Of a stretch of 64,000 nucleotides of DNA, positions 9,998-19,570 are shown one piece after another. The translations under genes and the position numbers were made by a program. Under the pieces are notes generated by a model that was given only the letters and a program-made list of their open reading frames with translations, was not told the DNA's origin and did not search any database. Source of the stretch: Bacillus mojavensis RO-H-1 = KCTC 3706. GTDB lineage: Bacteria > Bacillota > Bacilli > Bacillales > Bacillaceae. The stretch spans positions 62,001 to 126,000 of the forward strand of contig NZ_JH600304.1 in the NCBI RefSeq assembly GCF_000245335.1, written 5' to 3'. Numbering within the stretch: position 1 is the stretch's first letter; each line of letters opens with the position of its first letter.

Positions 9998-10900
9998 GTA
10001 CCGGGGACGGGACTGTCCCTCGTTTTTGAGACAGGGATCAAAACACCTTTTATACAGCCAATTGCCGATAGTTTATCGGTGATTGGCTGTTTCGTTTCGT
10101 TTGAATACGAATGTTGTTATAATAATAAATGTATTCTTTGACAGTGCGTTCTACGATGGCGTTCGTGGTTCGAACAATGCTGTTAAGATAGAACGTTTCA
10201 GACTTGAGTGAGGAATGAAACGATTCGATGGAGGCATTATCAGCGGGCGTCCCTTTGCGGAACATGCTCATGGTAATGCCTTTTGTTTTAACAGCTTTCT
10301 GATACTCATAAGATGTATACACAGACCCTTGGTCACTATGTAACACGCAGTTCTGAGGCAGTGTTGGCAGTTAATCAAGTGTGTTTAAGACAAAGTCTGT
10401 GTCCTGCTTATCTCCAATCGTGAAAGCAATCACTTCTCCATTGTATACATCCAATATACTAGAAAGGTACAATTGTTTCTGTCCATAAGGCAAATATGTG
10501 ATGTCCGTTACTAGTTTCTCAAGAGGACGATCAGACTGAAAATTCCGATTCATTATGTTATCGACCACGGCATATGGCTGTCCATTCTTCTTGCGCTTTT
10601 TCACCTTAACCCGGCACTGCCACTGATTGTTCTGCCTGATACGGTGAACCGTTTTATGATTAATACGCATTTCTTTTTTTAATATAGCTGTAATTTTTCG
10701 ATATCCATATCGATACTTGTGCTCTCGGCACAACATGCCGATTTATTTTTCCAAATGGCACTTGGGATGATCTTTCGTCAGGTTCTTCTTCCAACGATAA
10801 TAAGACGCTCGTGAGATACCTAAATGAACACAGATATTCTGTACGGCTTCTACAAGTTCGACTGACGTTTGGCTATCAACTTCCTTTCCAATTCGTTGTA

Positions 10901-10907
10901 CTTTTTT
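10901..10907 (-). other. A6G slippery heptamer for programmed -1 frameshift
   Basis: The minus strand reads A AAA AAG in the OrfA frame, followed by OrfB in the -1 frame. This is the canonical IS3-family frameshift site, here a relic. Confidence 0.8.
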
Positions 10908-11017
10908 AAAACTTCATTCTGTTGTCTCCGATAACGGTTCTCTGCCTGCAGTTTCTCTAATTCGGAAGCATACTCCGGACCTTTTCCGTAAGTGTATAAC
11001 TCACTCTTGTTCCCATA

Positions 11018-11085
11018 CATACAAAAAACACCTCCAAGTCTTATTTCGGATAACAACGATCCGTTTTCAAACTTGAAGGTGTTTT
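11018..11085. repeat. Inverted repeat inside the IS3 remnant
   Basis: Two arms of about 17 bases (AAAAAACACCTTCAAGT and ACTTGGAGGTGTTTTTT, minus strand) flank a 34-base loop near the right end of the element. It could act as a terminator shielding the element from outside transcription. The second arm also supplies a GGAGGT ribosome site for an ATG in the OrfA remnant. Confidence 0.6.
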
Positions 11086-11213
11086 TTATTTGTCTCATCT
11101 TATGGGGTCAGTCCCCCGACACCCAGCTTTTTAATTCGATATAAAATTTAGTACCAAAAAAACTAGAATTATCTCTTTCAATCCTCTTGAGTTTTAGTAG
11201 TAATATATTATTA

Positions 11214-11642
11214 TTATCTTTTCTGAGGATTTATATAAACAAATGCTGCTCCCTTAGCTTTCCCCTTGTACACAGATAAACCTACTGCCCAAGGTACACC
11301 TGTCGGTTTTGGTAATTTACTGAAGTAAAACTTTTTAGTTGGTGTTCTACTCGAAAAATACCCTGAGTATTGAGGACCAATATCCCCACCTTCGACAATA
11401 GAAACACCAAAACTCTTATAATTTAACTTACCACATTTTCCGTTTGTCTCTGCATAAGCGTCAATAGACGTAGCACTTTTAGTATATGTATACGCGTCAG
11501 TAATAACTCTTATCTTACAACCAGAGATACCACTTACTGATTGCCAACCACTGCTTGCTGCCTCTGCTTTTTCTTTAGGTAGTGCTACAAGCGTTGCCAT
11601 TAGTAGCAAAATTAAAAACACTGAAAACTTTCCTTGCTTCAT
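11214..11642 (-). CDS. yqgA: Secreted cell-wall-associated protein YqgA
   Basis: Exported protein of 142 residues. It has a classical Sec signal peptide: K-rich start, hydrophobic core at about residues 8-22 and an AEA-A cleavage site near residue 29. The mature part is about 114 residues, basic, rich in Ser, Tyr, Lys and Gly, with two cysteines (in SGCKIRV and NGKCGKL) that could form one disulfide. I recognise it as YqgA of B. subtilis, which has been reported in the cell wall fraction; its function is unknown and I see no catalytic motif. AAAGGAGGAACC precedes ATG at 11642. It is flanked by transposon remnants on both sides. Confidence 0.85.
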   Translation of the reverse strand: MKQGKFSVFLILLLMATLVALPKEKAEAASSGWQSVSGISGCKIRVITDAYTYTKSATSIDAYAETNGKCGKLNYKSFGVSIVEGGDIGPQYSGYFSSRTPTKKFYFSKLPKPTGVPWAVGLSVYKGKAKGAAFVYINPQKR

Positions 11643-11829
11643 TACTAGGTTCCTCCTTTAAAAATATTACTATGTAATCCTAACAAATCCTTCAGCTTTT
11701 GTAAATAATGGTATATGTGTTTTTATTATCAAACATCATCATTTTATTAATAAGACAGCTCGCTCACCTTTTTGACTGCATTATATTTAAGTCAAAGAGA
11801 TTCTCTCAAAATTCAACCACACAACTACA

Positions 11830-11858
11830 TAAAAAAGAGACTTCCTTAGCAGTCTCTT
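11830..11858 (-). terminator. Orphan minus-strand terminator-like hairpin
   Basis: Stem AGAGACT / AGTCTCT followed on the minus strand by six T. No intact minus-strand gene lies directly upstream, so it may be left over from a lost gene or element. Confidence 0.55.
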
Positions 11859-12249
11859 CAATTTGTCAACAAAGTCCTAACGATAAACTTTTTTGTTACA
11901 ATATATAGAGTGAAAAACAGCATGAACAAATCGTTGTGCAGGGAGTGAACTGGTTTGGCTGATCATTAGGAAAGCGCGAGAATTATAGCATTTTTACTTT
12001 TATTGTATTTTATGGTAGTCGTTCCACTCCTTAATTTCCATAATGGACTGTCTATTGTTGATATGAAAGTATTCATCCTATATGAATTTGAATTTGTACA
12101 TCATTCCATTCGCGAGACCATCGGTCACAATAAAACCAATGTCGTAGACCGGAAGGTATGGTATGGATCTCACCCTTGTATATCCACCGTCGACAAGACG
12201 CCACTCAAAGCCATTATGAAGAAAACTTCTCAGCGATGAACAGTTATAC

Positions 12250-12411
12250 TCCTTGTCATAAACATAATTGATGTGATCTTTGCACGCTGTTGCTTTGATA
12301 ATCTCGCTGCCTTTTCTTTCACATAAGTCCTCTATACTTCGGGGTAATTACGATATGATACTTATAATTCAAAGTTATGTGTGCTGCACTATTACTGTCT
12401 TTTGACATCAT
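12250..12411 (-). pseudogene. IS200/IS605-type transposase TnpA fragment
   Basis: GGAGGAGTT precedes ATG at 12411 (a second ATG follows at once). The frame reads MSKDSNSAAH, a diverged stretch, then YKYHIV and TPKYRG, which matches the N-terminus of Y1 (IS200-type) transposases. A stop follows at 12319-12321. In another frame farther down is EIIKATACKDHI, resembling the family's EIIEANACPDHVHM segment, so the two pieces come from one gene damaged by a stop, a shift and a deletion. The catalytic tyrosine region is absent. Confidence 0.75.
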
Positions 12412-12503
12412 AACTCCTCCGTATGCTCTATTTTAGTTGCCGAACCAAAAATATTTTAGCACCTCTGGAAGAGAGTTTTCATGCCACAGTGGAAGCTTCT
12501 TGG

Positions 12504-12526
12504 AACCCTAGGCCTAGCCTAGGGTT
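12504..12526. repeat. Perfect 10-bp palindrome of the IS200-type end
   Basis: AACCCTAGGC, loop CTA, GCCTAGGGTT. IS200/IS605 elements carry subterminal hairpins that TnpA recognises, and this one lies 93 bp upstream of the tnpA fragment as expected for an end of the element. It is followed by T-rich sequence on the plus strand and could also act as a terminator. Confidence 0.65.
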
Positions 12527-12597
12527 TTCTTTTGTCATGAATCAGCACGGACAAGCATACAATGTTATCAAAATGTTGTATGCGGGAGGCAAAGTCA

Positions 12598-12897
12598 ATG
12601 AAACGTCTCACTTTTGTATTCGGCATTCTCTTTATCCTTTTTATCCTTTTTTATGATCTTAAAATTGGAACGATCCCCATTCAGAACCTCCCTGTCTACA
12701 AAGCATCGGCAAAAACAGCTGTACAGGAAACAGCATATAAAACGGTAACGGTAAAACCGGGTGACACGGTCATGTCAATTGTCGGAACTGCAAGTTCCCC
12801 TGACGATATTGTAAAGGATTTTGAAGCGCTCAACCCAAATGTAAAAGCCAATACGATTCAGGCAGGAACAGCATACAAATTCCCGGTCTACCCATAA
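12598..12897 (+). CDS. yqfZ: LysM-like exported protein YqfZ
   Basis: Protein of 99 residues with an N-terminal membrane segment (about residues 4-20) and a C-terminal LysM-like domain (about 48-98: TVKPGDTVMSIVG, then LNPNVKANTIQAGTAYKFP). LysM domains bind peptidoglycan or chitin-like glycans, so a wall-facing membrane-anchored protein is likely; no enzyme domain is present. GGGAGG lies ten bases before ATG at 12598; the open frame extends upstream without a ribosome site. It precedes ispG on the same strand, but ispG has its own promoter-like sequences. Confidence 0.85.
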   Translation: MKRLTFVFGILFILFILFYDLKIGTIPIQNLPVYKASAKTAVQETAYKTVTVKPGDTVMSIVGTASSPDDIVKDFEALNPNVKANTIQAGTAYKFPVYP

Positions 12898-12911
12898 TTA
12901 ACGTTAATTTC

Positions 12912-12941
12912 TTGTCAGTTCGGCGAATACACTGTTACAAT
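12912..12941 (+). promoter_or_regulatory. Candidate sigma-A promoter upstream of ispG (distal)
   Basis: TTGTCA (12912-12917), 18-bp spacer, TACAAT (12936-12941), about 80 bp before the ispG start. Pattern match only. Confidence 0.45.
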
Positions 12942-12958
12942 ATAATTTGTAAAATACA

Positions 12959-12986
12959 TTGACATACACCATACTAGGTTTATTCT
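12959..12986 (+). promoter_or_regulatory. Candidate sigma-A promoter upstream of ispG (proximal)
   Basis: TTGACA (12959-12964), 16-bp spacer, TATTCT (12981-12986), 35 bp before the ispG start codon. Pattern match only. Confidence 0.5.
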
Positions 12987-13021
12987 AGAAGCGGCAACTA
13001 CAATTAAGGAGCGATTGACAA

Positions 13022-14149
13022 GTGAGTGAAATCACCCATCGTACAAAAACGCGTCCCGTTAAAGTGGGACCTTTAACAATAGGCGGTAACAATGAAGTCG
13101 TCATCCAAAGCATGACAACAACCAAAACACATGATGTAGAAGCAACGGTTGCGGAAATTAACCGGCTGGCTGAAGCCGGATGCCAAATCGTGCGGGTGGC
13201 TTGTCCGGATGAACGGGCGGCAAACGCCATTGCGGATATTAAAAAACGGATTTCTATTCCGCTCGTCGTTGACATTCATTTTGATTATAAACTTGCGTTA
13301 AAAGCCATTGAAGGCGGCGCAGATAAAATACGAATCAACCCAGGCAACATCGGGCGCCGTGAAAAAGTCGAAGCGGTCGTTAAAGCGGCAAAAGAAAAAG
13401 GGATTCCGATCCGAATCGGTGTAAACGCAGGTTCATTGGAAAAACGGATTTTAGAAAAATACGGATATCCGACAGCAGACGGCATGGTAGAAAGTGCTCT
13501 TCATCACATTAAGATTCTTGAAGATCTTGATTTTCACGATATTATCGTCAGCATGAAGGCTTCTGACGTAAATCTTGCCATCGAGGCTTATGAAAAAGCG
13601 TCAAAAGCATTTGATTACCCGCTTCACCTCGGCATCACCGAGTCAGGTACGCTGTTTGCCGGTACAGTAAAAAGCGCAGCAGGACTTGGCGCAATTTTAA
13701 GCAAGGGCATCGGTAACACCCTGCGTATCTCATTAAGCGCAGACCCGGTAGAAGAGGTTAAAGTAGCGAGAGAGCTATTGAAATCCTTTGGTTTGGCCTC
13801 TAATGCTGCAACTCTCATCTCATGCCCGACTTGCGGCCGTATTGAGATTGATTTGATCAGTATCGCCAACGAAGTGGAAGAATACATTTCTAAAGTGAAA
13901 GCGCCGATTAAAGTTGCCGTTCTCGGATGTGCGGTAAACGGCCCAGGTGAAGCAAGAGAAGCTGATATCGGCATCGCTGGAGCACGCGGCGAAGGCCTTC
14001 TGTTCCGAAAAGGTAAAATTGTCCGTAAGGTTCCAGAAGAAACAATGGTTGAAGAACTGAAAAAAGAAATCGACATCCTTGCTGAAGAGCACTACGCAAA
14101 GCTTGAGGCTGAAAAAGCGAAATTAGATGAAGAAACACAAAAAGCTTGA
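13022..14149 (+). CDS. ispG: 4-hydroxy-3-methylbut-2-enyl diphosphate synthase IspG
   Basis: Iron-sulfur enzyme of the MEP isoprenoid pathway that reductively opens MEcPP to HMBPP, the substrate of IspH encoded 6 kb away. A TIM-barrel N-terminal part ([22 protein letters not shown]) is followed by the C-terminal 4Fe-4S domain with ligands in CPTCGR (near residue 265) and [12 protein letters not shown] (near 300). The length of 375 residues is normal. The start is GTG at 13022, with AAGGAG ten bases upstream. The C-terminus is Lys/Glu-rich. A strong terminator overlaps the stop codon. Confidence 0.97.
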   Translation: MSEITHRTKTRPVKVGPLTIGGNNEVVIQSMTTTKTHDVEATVAEINRLAEAGCQIVRVACPDERAANAIADIKKRISIPLVVDIHFDYKLALKAIEGGADKIRINPGNIGRREKVEAVVKAAKEKGIPIRIGVNAGSLEKRILEKYGYPTADGMVESALHHIKILEDLDFHDIIVSMKASDVNLAIEAYEKASKAFDYPLHLGITESGTLFAGTVKSAAGLGAILSKGIGNTLRISLSADPVEEVKVARELLKSFGLASNAATLISCPTCGRIEIDLISIANEVEEYISKVKAPIKVAVLGCAVNGPGEAREADIGIAGARGEGLLFRKGKIVRKVPEETMVEELKKEIDILAEEHYAKLEAEKAKLDEETQKA

Positions 14150-14171
14150 CGGGAACCCGTCAAGCTTTTTT
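14139..14171. terminator. Bidirectional terminator between ispG and yqfX
   Basis: AAAAAGCTTGACGGG and CCCGTCAAGCTTTTT form a 15-bp stem with a two-base loop, with A and T runs outside, so it can stop transcription from both convergent genes. Confidence 0.93.
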
Positions 14172-14174
14172 GTA

Positions 14175-14564
14175 TTAGAAAAATGGAATAATAAATATTC
14201 CAAGCACTAATGAGACAACACCAATCCCCATAGCCCATGCGCCCAGGCTTTGGGCTCCTCTTCTTCTTGCGATATAGCCGACAATAATACCGGCAGCTCC
14301 CAACAAAACAGGAAGAACAAACAATGAAATAATGGACAAGGCTAAAGCGATATACCCTATTCCCCGTCCTTCATTGACATTGCTGCCGCTGCGGTCATTC
14401 CCTTGGTCATCGCTTCGGTCAGAAGCACGGAAAGGCTCTGCAATTTCAGCAGCTGTTTCCTCAAAAAAACCATCATTGTCGCGGGTAATATTTGTTCCTT
14501 CAGAACCATGATCTACATAGTAACTGTTGTTATCACGTTTTTCGTAATCGTTTGCCACCTTCAA
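14175..14564 (-). CDS. yqfX: DUF4190-type membrane protein YqfX
   Basis: Protein of 129 residues. The first 65 or so are acidic and polar (Asn, Asp, Glu, Ser) and probably cytoplasmic. The last half forms two hydrophobic segments (about 70-95 and 108-128) joined by ARRRGAQ. This is the layout of the DUF4190 family, function unknown. It is convergent to ispG and ends at the shared terminator. Confidence 0.8.
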   Translation of the reverse strand: MKVANDYEKRDNNSYYVDHGSEGTNITRDNDGFFEETAAEIAEPFRASDRSDDQGNDRSGSNVNEGRGIGYIALALSIISLFVLPVLLGAAGIIVGYIARRRGAQSLGAWAMGIGVVSLVLGIFIIPFF

Positions 14565-14695
14565 TTCCCCCTTCTGTTTTATAAAGGAGCTTTTATAGTT
14601 TGATCCATTTTTCCCGATTCATGTTTGCTAAACTTTTCTGGTAATGCTAATTGTTTATGTTACACTTGAAAGGATGAAACTGAAGGAGTGTGGGC

Positions 14696-15277
14696 ATGTT
14701 ACGTTTAGGAATAGATATTGACGGCACAATCACGGCTCAGGATACATTCGTCCCTTATTTAAACCGCTCGTTTAATCTTTCCATTTCATTAAACGATATG
14801 ACGGATTATGATTTAACAAAACTGTTACGTATTACACAGGACGAATTTTGGGATTGGATGAATCAAAATGAAGCGACGATATATAAAGAAGCACTTCTTG
14901 CGCAGCATGCAAAACAGTCCCTTGACCTCCTCAAAGAGGAGCACCGGCTGATTTATATTACGGCGAGAAGGACTCATTTAAGCGATATTACGTACGAATG
15001 GTTTGACAGACAAAACATCCATTATGACCACATAGAGCTTGTGGGCGGGCATCATAAAGTCGAAGCGGTCAAAAAACATGACATCGACTTGTTTTTTGAG
15101 GATCATCATGGAAACGCAATGATGATTGCAAAAGAAGCTGGTATACCGGTGATTTTATTCAATTCGCCTTATAACCAGCTTCCGATTGATTCAAACATCA
15201 TTAGAGTTAACAACTGGCTCGAAGCGGTTCAATGGATAAATGAAAATAAACATTCTTTCATACGTGTGAAAAATTAA
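14696..15277 (+). CDS. yqfW: Putative nucleotidase YqfW (HAD superfamily)
   Basis: Protein of 193 residues of the HAD fold, related to 5'(3')-deoxyribonucleotidases. Motif I is DIDGTIT at about residues 7-13 (nucleophile and acid Asp pair), motif II is YITARR (about 83-88) and the acidic motif is FFEDHHGNA (about 127-135). A phosphatase acting on nucleotides is likely, but the natural substrate is unknown. I chose ATG at 14696 with GAAGGAG nine bases upstream; a GTG two codons earlier overlaps the site. It converges on zur with a shared terminator. Confidence 0.85.
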   Translation: MLRLGIDIDGTITAQDTFVPYLNRSFNLSISLNDMTDYDLTKLLRITQDEFWDWMNQNEATIYKEALLAQHAKQSLDLLKEEHRLIYITARRTHLSDITYEWFDRQNIHYDHIELVGGHHKVEAVKKHDIDLFFEDHHGNAMMIAKEAGIPVILFNSPYNQLPIDSNIIRVNNWLEAVQWINENKHSFIRVKN

Positions 15278-15306
15278 AAAAGGAGCCTGATTAGGCTCCT
15301 TTTTCT
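15276..15306. terminator. Bidirectional terminator between yqfW and zur
   Basis: AAAAAAGGAGCC and GGCTCCTTTTT form the stem around TGATTA. The A and T flanks allow use by both convergent genes. Confidence 0.92.
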
Positions 15307-15320
15307 CTATCCTTTCACTT

Positions 15321-15758
15321 TCATGCAGAGGGTTGATCTTGCTTTTCCTGTTCACAGCTTGGGCATGTCCCGTAAATCTCAAATTTATGCCCGCTGATTT
15401 GATAGCCATCTAAGTCATCATAGAGCTTATCCATCGGACAAGACTCAATCTCCTTTGTTTTGCCGCAAGCCAGGCAAATAAAATGATGGTGATGATGAGT
15501 AAATGAGCATTTAAATCGGAACAGCTTTTCACCGGAAAGTTCAGTCGTTTCCAAAATACCTAGCTCTTCATACAAAGATAGGTTTCTGTAAATCGTATCA
15601 AAGCTTAACCCGGGATAATCATCATTTAGTGCAGAAAGTACATTTTTAGCGGTCAGATACCTGTCCGAATCAGCAAAAAGCTGAAGCATATCTTCCCGTT
15701 TGCTTGTATATTTATATCCGTTTTCTTTCAGTAAGTTCAGCGCTTCTTGTACGTTCAT
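15321..15758 (-). CDS. zur: Zinc uptake regulator Zur (Fur family)
   Basis: Zn(II)-responsive repressor of zinc uptake and alternative ribosomal protein genes. It has an N-terminal winged helix (about residues 1-80, with [14 protein letters not shown] as the recognition region) and a C-terminal dimerization and metal-sensing domain with the histidine run in [10 protein letters not shown]. The structural zinc is held by CLAC (about 97-100) and CPSC (about 134-137). The length of 145 residues equals the B. subtilis protein. GGGGGG lies shortly before ATG at 15758. Confidence 0.96.
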   Translation of the reverse strand: MNVQEALNLLKENGYKYTSKREDMLQLFADSDRYLTAKNVLSALNDDYPGLSFDTIYRNLSLYEELGILETTELSGEKLFRFKCSFTHHHHHFICLACGKTKEIESCPMDKLYDDLDGYQISGHKFEIYGTCPSCEQEKQDQPSA

Positions 15759-15810
15759 GAAGGGCCCCCCTTTTCGCTTTGCTTAAGAACGAACGTATCT
15801 TAAATATCAA

Positions 15811-15851
15811 AAAGAAAATGGCAGCTGTCTGACCAGCAAGCCATTTTCTTA
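15811..15851 (-). terminator. Terminator after yqfU
   Basis: Plus-strand AAGAAAATGGC (15812-15822) pairs with GCCATTTTCTT (15840-15850). On the minus strand the stem is followed by TTTTGAT. It separates yqfU from zur. Confidence 0.75.
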
Positions 15852-15899
15852 ACTACTGATAAAATTATACCCATAAAATGAATAAAAGTAAATGAAAGC

Positions 15900-16808
<909 letters not shown>

Positions 16809-16897
16809 TTAAATAGACTATGACTCTATTTTACCATGAAATGCTGACACATTTTATTGATTTGCCCATACATTATGTCTGAGAGGTGGAATGTTCG

Positions 16898-17152
16898 ATG
16901 ATATTATTTCAAAGAATTATTTTGCAGAGGCTCAATCAAGCCACTGCTGAAGATTTATTGAAGTACTCCAAGCAATACGGAATCAGTCTGACAAAACCGC
17001 AAGCAATTGAAGTAGCAAACCTGTTATACGGGAAAAATGTGAATATTTTTAATGAGCAGGAACGGACGCGTCTGCTGAAACAAGTAGAATCCATTACTTC
17101 AAAAGAAACAGCCCAAACCGTTCATGAACTTTTCAAGCAATTCTCAAACTGA
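16898..17152 (+). CDS. yqfT: Small protein YqfT (DUF2624)
   Basis: Soluble, mostly helical protein of 84 residues (ILQRLNQATAEDLLKYSKQYGISLTK), matching the DUF2624 family of Bacillus; function unknown. GAGAGGTGG precedes ATG at 16898. An upstream ATG four codons earlier in frame is less well placed. It converges on nfo with a strong shared hairpin. Confidence 0.82.
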   Translation: MILFQRIILQRLNQATAEDLLKYSKQYGISLTKPQAIEVANLLYGKNVNIFNEQERTRLLKQVESITSKETAQTVHELFKQFSN

Positions 17153-17187
17153 AAAAAAGCGGGGGATTCAATCCCCCGCTTTTTTAT
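17152..17187. terminator. Bidirectional terminator between yqfT and nfo
   Basis: AGCGGGGGATT and AATCCCCCGCT form an 11-bp stem with A and T runs outside; it overlaps the 3' end of nfo. Confidence 0.93.
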
Positions 17188-18076
17188 TGCTGTAAAATCT
17201 TTTCGAGTAATGTGTTGTCAAATTGCTTTTCTTTCAGCATTTGAATCTCAAAACGGTACGGCGGTTTTTTGTTCTTTTTATCTTCACCGACATACGGCGT
17301 TTCAAGGATTTTTGGAATGTCTTTTAACTGCTCATGATGAACGACATATTGCAATGCGTCAAACCCGATTTCCCCGAAGCCAATATTTTCATGACGGTCT
17401 TTTCTCGCGCCTTTAATATTTTTGCTGTCATTGATATGGAGCACTTTGATTCTGTCAATACCAACAATTTTATCGAACTCATTCAGCACTCCGTCAAAAT
17501 CTTCGACAATATTGTAGCCGGCATCATGTGTATGGCATGTATCAAAGCATACAGACAAATGCTCATTGTGTGTAACGCCATCAATAATTTGCGCAAGCTC
17601 TTCAAAGCTTCTGCCGCATTCAGACCCTTTGCCAGCCATTGTTTCTAATGCAATCTGCACATTTTGATTCGGATCAATGACTTCATTTAAGCCTTCAATA
17701 ATTTTCTTAATGCCTTCCTCGGCTCCCGCGCCAACATGAGCACCCGGGTGAAGGACGATTTGCTTCGCGCCGATAGCAGCTGTCCGCTCAATTTCAGAGC
17801 GGAGAAAATCAACACCAAGCTCAAAAGTAGCCGGATTGACCGTATTGCCAATATTAATAATATAAGGCGCGTGTACGATAATCTCGTCGATGCCGTTTTC
17901 CTGCATGTGAGCGCGGCCGGCTTCTATATTTAAGTCTTCAATTTTTTTCGGCGCGTATTTTGCGGCGCGCCTGTATAAATCATAAACGTGTTCGCCCCGT
18001 AAGAGACTGCTTCCTGACTCGCAGCTAGAAGCATATGTTTTCCGCTCATAGAGACGTGTGAACCTATTCTCAACAA
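17184..18076 (-). pseudogene. nfo: Endonuclease IV Nfo (YqfS), frameshifted
   Basis: AP endonuclease that cuts DNA at abasic sites, important in spore DNA repair. The protein starts at TTG 18076 ([14 protein letters not shown], with GTAGGGG upstream). It reads normally through APQNTRRKK and then shifts into LKT-stop, while the rest ([17 protein letters not shown] to the end) continues in another frame. The break is a run of seven T on the plus strand (17942-17948) where eight would restore the frame. The total of 893 bp is one short of 894, the length for 297 residues. Catalytic-domain residues such as LHPGAH, ETMAGKG and [13 protein letters not shown] are intact downstream. Translation could restart at the ATG at 17906 but would lack the first zinc-ligand strand. 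Sequencing error is a likely cause. Confidence 0.93.
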
Positions 18077-18085
18077 CCGGTTCCC

Positions 18086-19402
18086 CTACTTTCTTTTTTT
18101 AGATTGATTTCTTCTCTGTTTTTTCTTAATTTTCTCCATCTCGTAGCTCATTTTCTTTTTATATCCGGGCTTAACCTTCTTCGGCTTTTTCACGAGACGA
18201 TGGGCGATTTCATCTGCTTCGTTCGGCGTCTTTTTACGCTTTTGGCGGCGCTGGCGGTCATCGCCTTTTTTCCATTCGCCTTTTTCAATCTCCAGGTAAT
18301 CAAACTCAATGCCCATTTTTTCAAGCTTCACCAATGCATCCTCATCAGAAAGCTCATAAATTGTCATGGCCTGTCCTGAAGAACCCGCGCGCGCTGTTCT
18401 GCCCACACGGTGAACATAAAAATCAAGATCATCCGGCAGCTCATAGTTGATGACATGGCTGACACCTTTAATATCAATGCCTCTTGCGGCGAGGTCAGTT
18501 GCAATTACATAAGTGAATTCCAAATCATTAATCTGCTTCATGACTTTTTTACGCTCACGAGGCGTTAAGCCGCCGTGCAGAAGTCCGATTTTCATCCCTT
18601 TGTCCATCAAATATTTGGCGATATGGTCGGCATTGTTTTTCGTATTAGCAAACACAATGCCTAAGTAAGGGGTCAGATTAGACATGATATCAAAAAGAAG
18701 CTTGTCCTTATCACGGTGCTTTGAAGGAATAAGAATATGCTCAATTTTCGCAGCAGTGACCTGTTTAGGCTCCACGTGGGCGTATTTCGGGTTTTCCATG
18801 TATTTTTTCAAAAACGGTTTCAGCTTTTCCGGAATCGTTGCAGAGAACACAAGCATCTGCAGATCCTCTGGCATACGTGAACCAATGTAATCAACGTCTG
18901 CAAGGAAGCCCATATCCAGCATTAAATCCGCTTCATCAATAACAAGAGACTCAGCTTTATGAACACTTAATGCCTGTTCTTTGATTAAATCCGCAATCCG
19001 TCCCGGCGTTCCGACGACCAAATGCGGCTGCGTTTTCAGTTTATCAATGGCTTTCTGCTTATCTGTGCCTCCGATAAAACATTTGGAACGGATCGAATCA
19101 CCTTCAGCACCCTGAGTGATTTTCAGCGCTTCCTGATGAATCTGGTTGGCAAGCTCGCGCGTCGGAGCCGTAATAACCACCTGAACGACATCCTTAGCAG
19201 GATCAATTTTATTTAACAAAGGAAGTAAGTAAGCGTGAGTCTTTCCGGTTCCAGTCTGAGACTGTCCGATGACGCTTTCTTTTTTTAATACAGCAGGAAT
19301 CAGCCTTTTTTGAATATCAGTCGGTTCATAAAAACCAAGGCGATGTACTGCATCTATAATAAACGGTTTCAATTCATACACATCAAATTTAGTTTCTTTC
19401 AT
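18086..19402 (-). CDS. cshB: DEAD-box RNA helicase CshB
   Basis: ATP-dependent RNA helicase associated with cold adaptation and RNA/ribosome metabolism. Motifs in order: Q motif ([14 protein letters not shown]), I SQTGTGKT, Ia APTREL, Ib [28 protein letters not shown] and [10 protein letters not shown]. The C-terminal 60 residues are strongly basic ([13 protein letters not shown]) and probably bind RNA. The start at ATG 19402 gives 438 residues, the family length; the open frame extends nine codons upstream. nfo follows after 9 bp, so they are likely cotranscribed. Confidence 0.95.
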   Translation of the reverse strand: MKETKFDVYELKPFIIDAVHRLGFYEPTDIQKRLIPAVLKKESVIGQSQTGTGKTHAYLLPLLNKIDPAKDVVQVVITAPTRELANQIHQEALKITQGAEGDSIRSKCFIGGTDKQKAIDKLKTQPHLVVGTPGRIADLIKEQALSVHKAESLVIDEADLMLDMGFLADVDYIGSRMPEDLQMLVFSATIPEKLKPFLKKYMENPKYAHVEPKQVTAAKIEHILIPSKHRDKDKLLFDIMSNLTPYLGIVFANTKNNADHIAKYLMDKGMKIGLLHGGLTPRERKKVMKQINDLEFTYVIATDLAARGIDIKGVSHVINYELPDDLDFYVHRVGRTARAGSSGQAMTIYELSDEDALVKLEKMGIEFDYLEIEKGEWKKGDDRQRRQKRKKTPNEADEIAHRLVKKPKKVKPGYKKKMSYEMEKIKKKQRRNQSKKRK

Positions 19403-19570
19403 TTTTCCCAGCTCCTTAAAGCGGCACATTATGTGTCCATCATCACATTATACCCGATTTCCCTTAAAAACACCACGTTTGGAAGGCGTTTGTTTTATTC
19501 AGATAAGGAAAGCAAATACCGAAACCCATGCATATTGTAATAGCAGAGAGAGCTGAAAGGAGGTACAAGT

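Larger units (their letters stand above)
10050..11098 (-). pseudogene. IS3-family transposase OrfAB, inactivated
   Basis: OrfA remnant (11098-10850) has the leucine-rich coiled part (ELEKLQAENRY) but no N-terminal helix-turn-helix. OrfB follows in the -1 frame and carries the integrase core: TDITYLP with the first Asp, HSDQGS with the second Asp, and the catalytic Glu in NASIESFHSSLK. The slippery heptamer AAAAAAG at 10907-10901 (TTA AAA AAG in OrfA frame) is the usual site for -1 frameshifting that makes OrfAB. OrfB is broken twice by in-frame TAA (near 10745 and 10370), both where CAA (Gln) would fit: EK-stop-IGM and TLD-stop-LPT. With two stops and the missing OrfA domain it cannot be active. 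Confidence 0.88.
9998..11120 (-). mobile_element. Decayed IS3-family (IS150-type) insertion element
   Basis: The two ends match as imperfect inverted repeats. Each contains GGGACTG, then 11 bases, then TGAGACA, reading inward (plus strand from 10009; minus strand from 11115). Between them lie orfA and orfB of an IS3-family transposase on the minus strand. The element is about 1.1 kb, shorter than the roughly 1.4 kb usual for this group, because the N-terminal helix-turn-helix part of OrfA is missing. It sits between the convergent genes yqgB and yqgA. No clear target duplication was found. Confidence 0.82.
11643..12597. other. 955-bp intergenic region with transposon debris, no intact gene
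   Basis: From left to right it holds the yqgA upstream region, a minus-oriented hairpin-plus-T-tract (11830-11858), unassigned AT-rich sequence, and a degraded IS200-type tnpA with its palindrome (12250-12526). A 78-codon plus-strand frame (12003-12239) lacks a ribosome site and any known motif. Confidence 0.6.

Noticed and set aside
9565-10041. 158-codon minus-strand frame between yqgB and the IS3 relic
   Set aside because: Composition rich in Phe, Cys, Asn and Lys, no ribosome site, no motif, and its start lies inside the IS end.
12003-12239. 78-codon plus-strand frame near the IS200-type relic, with a vague resemblance (ISTV) to the TnpA C-terminus
   Set aside because: It lies on the opposite strand to the TnpA N-terminal fragment, lacks a ribosome site, and the resemblance is too short to count.
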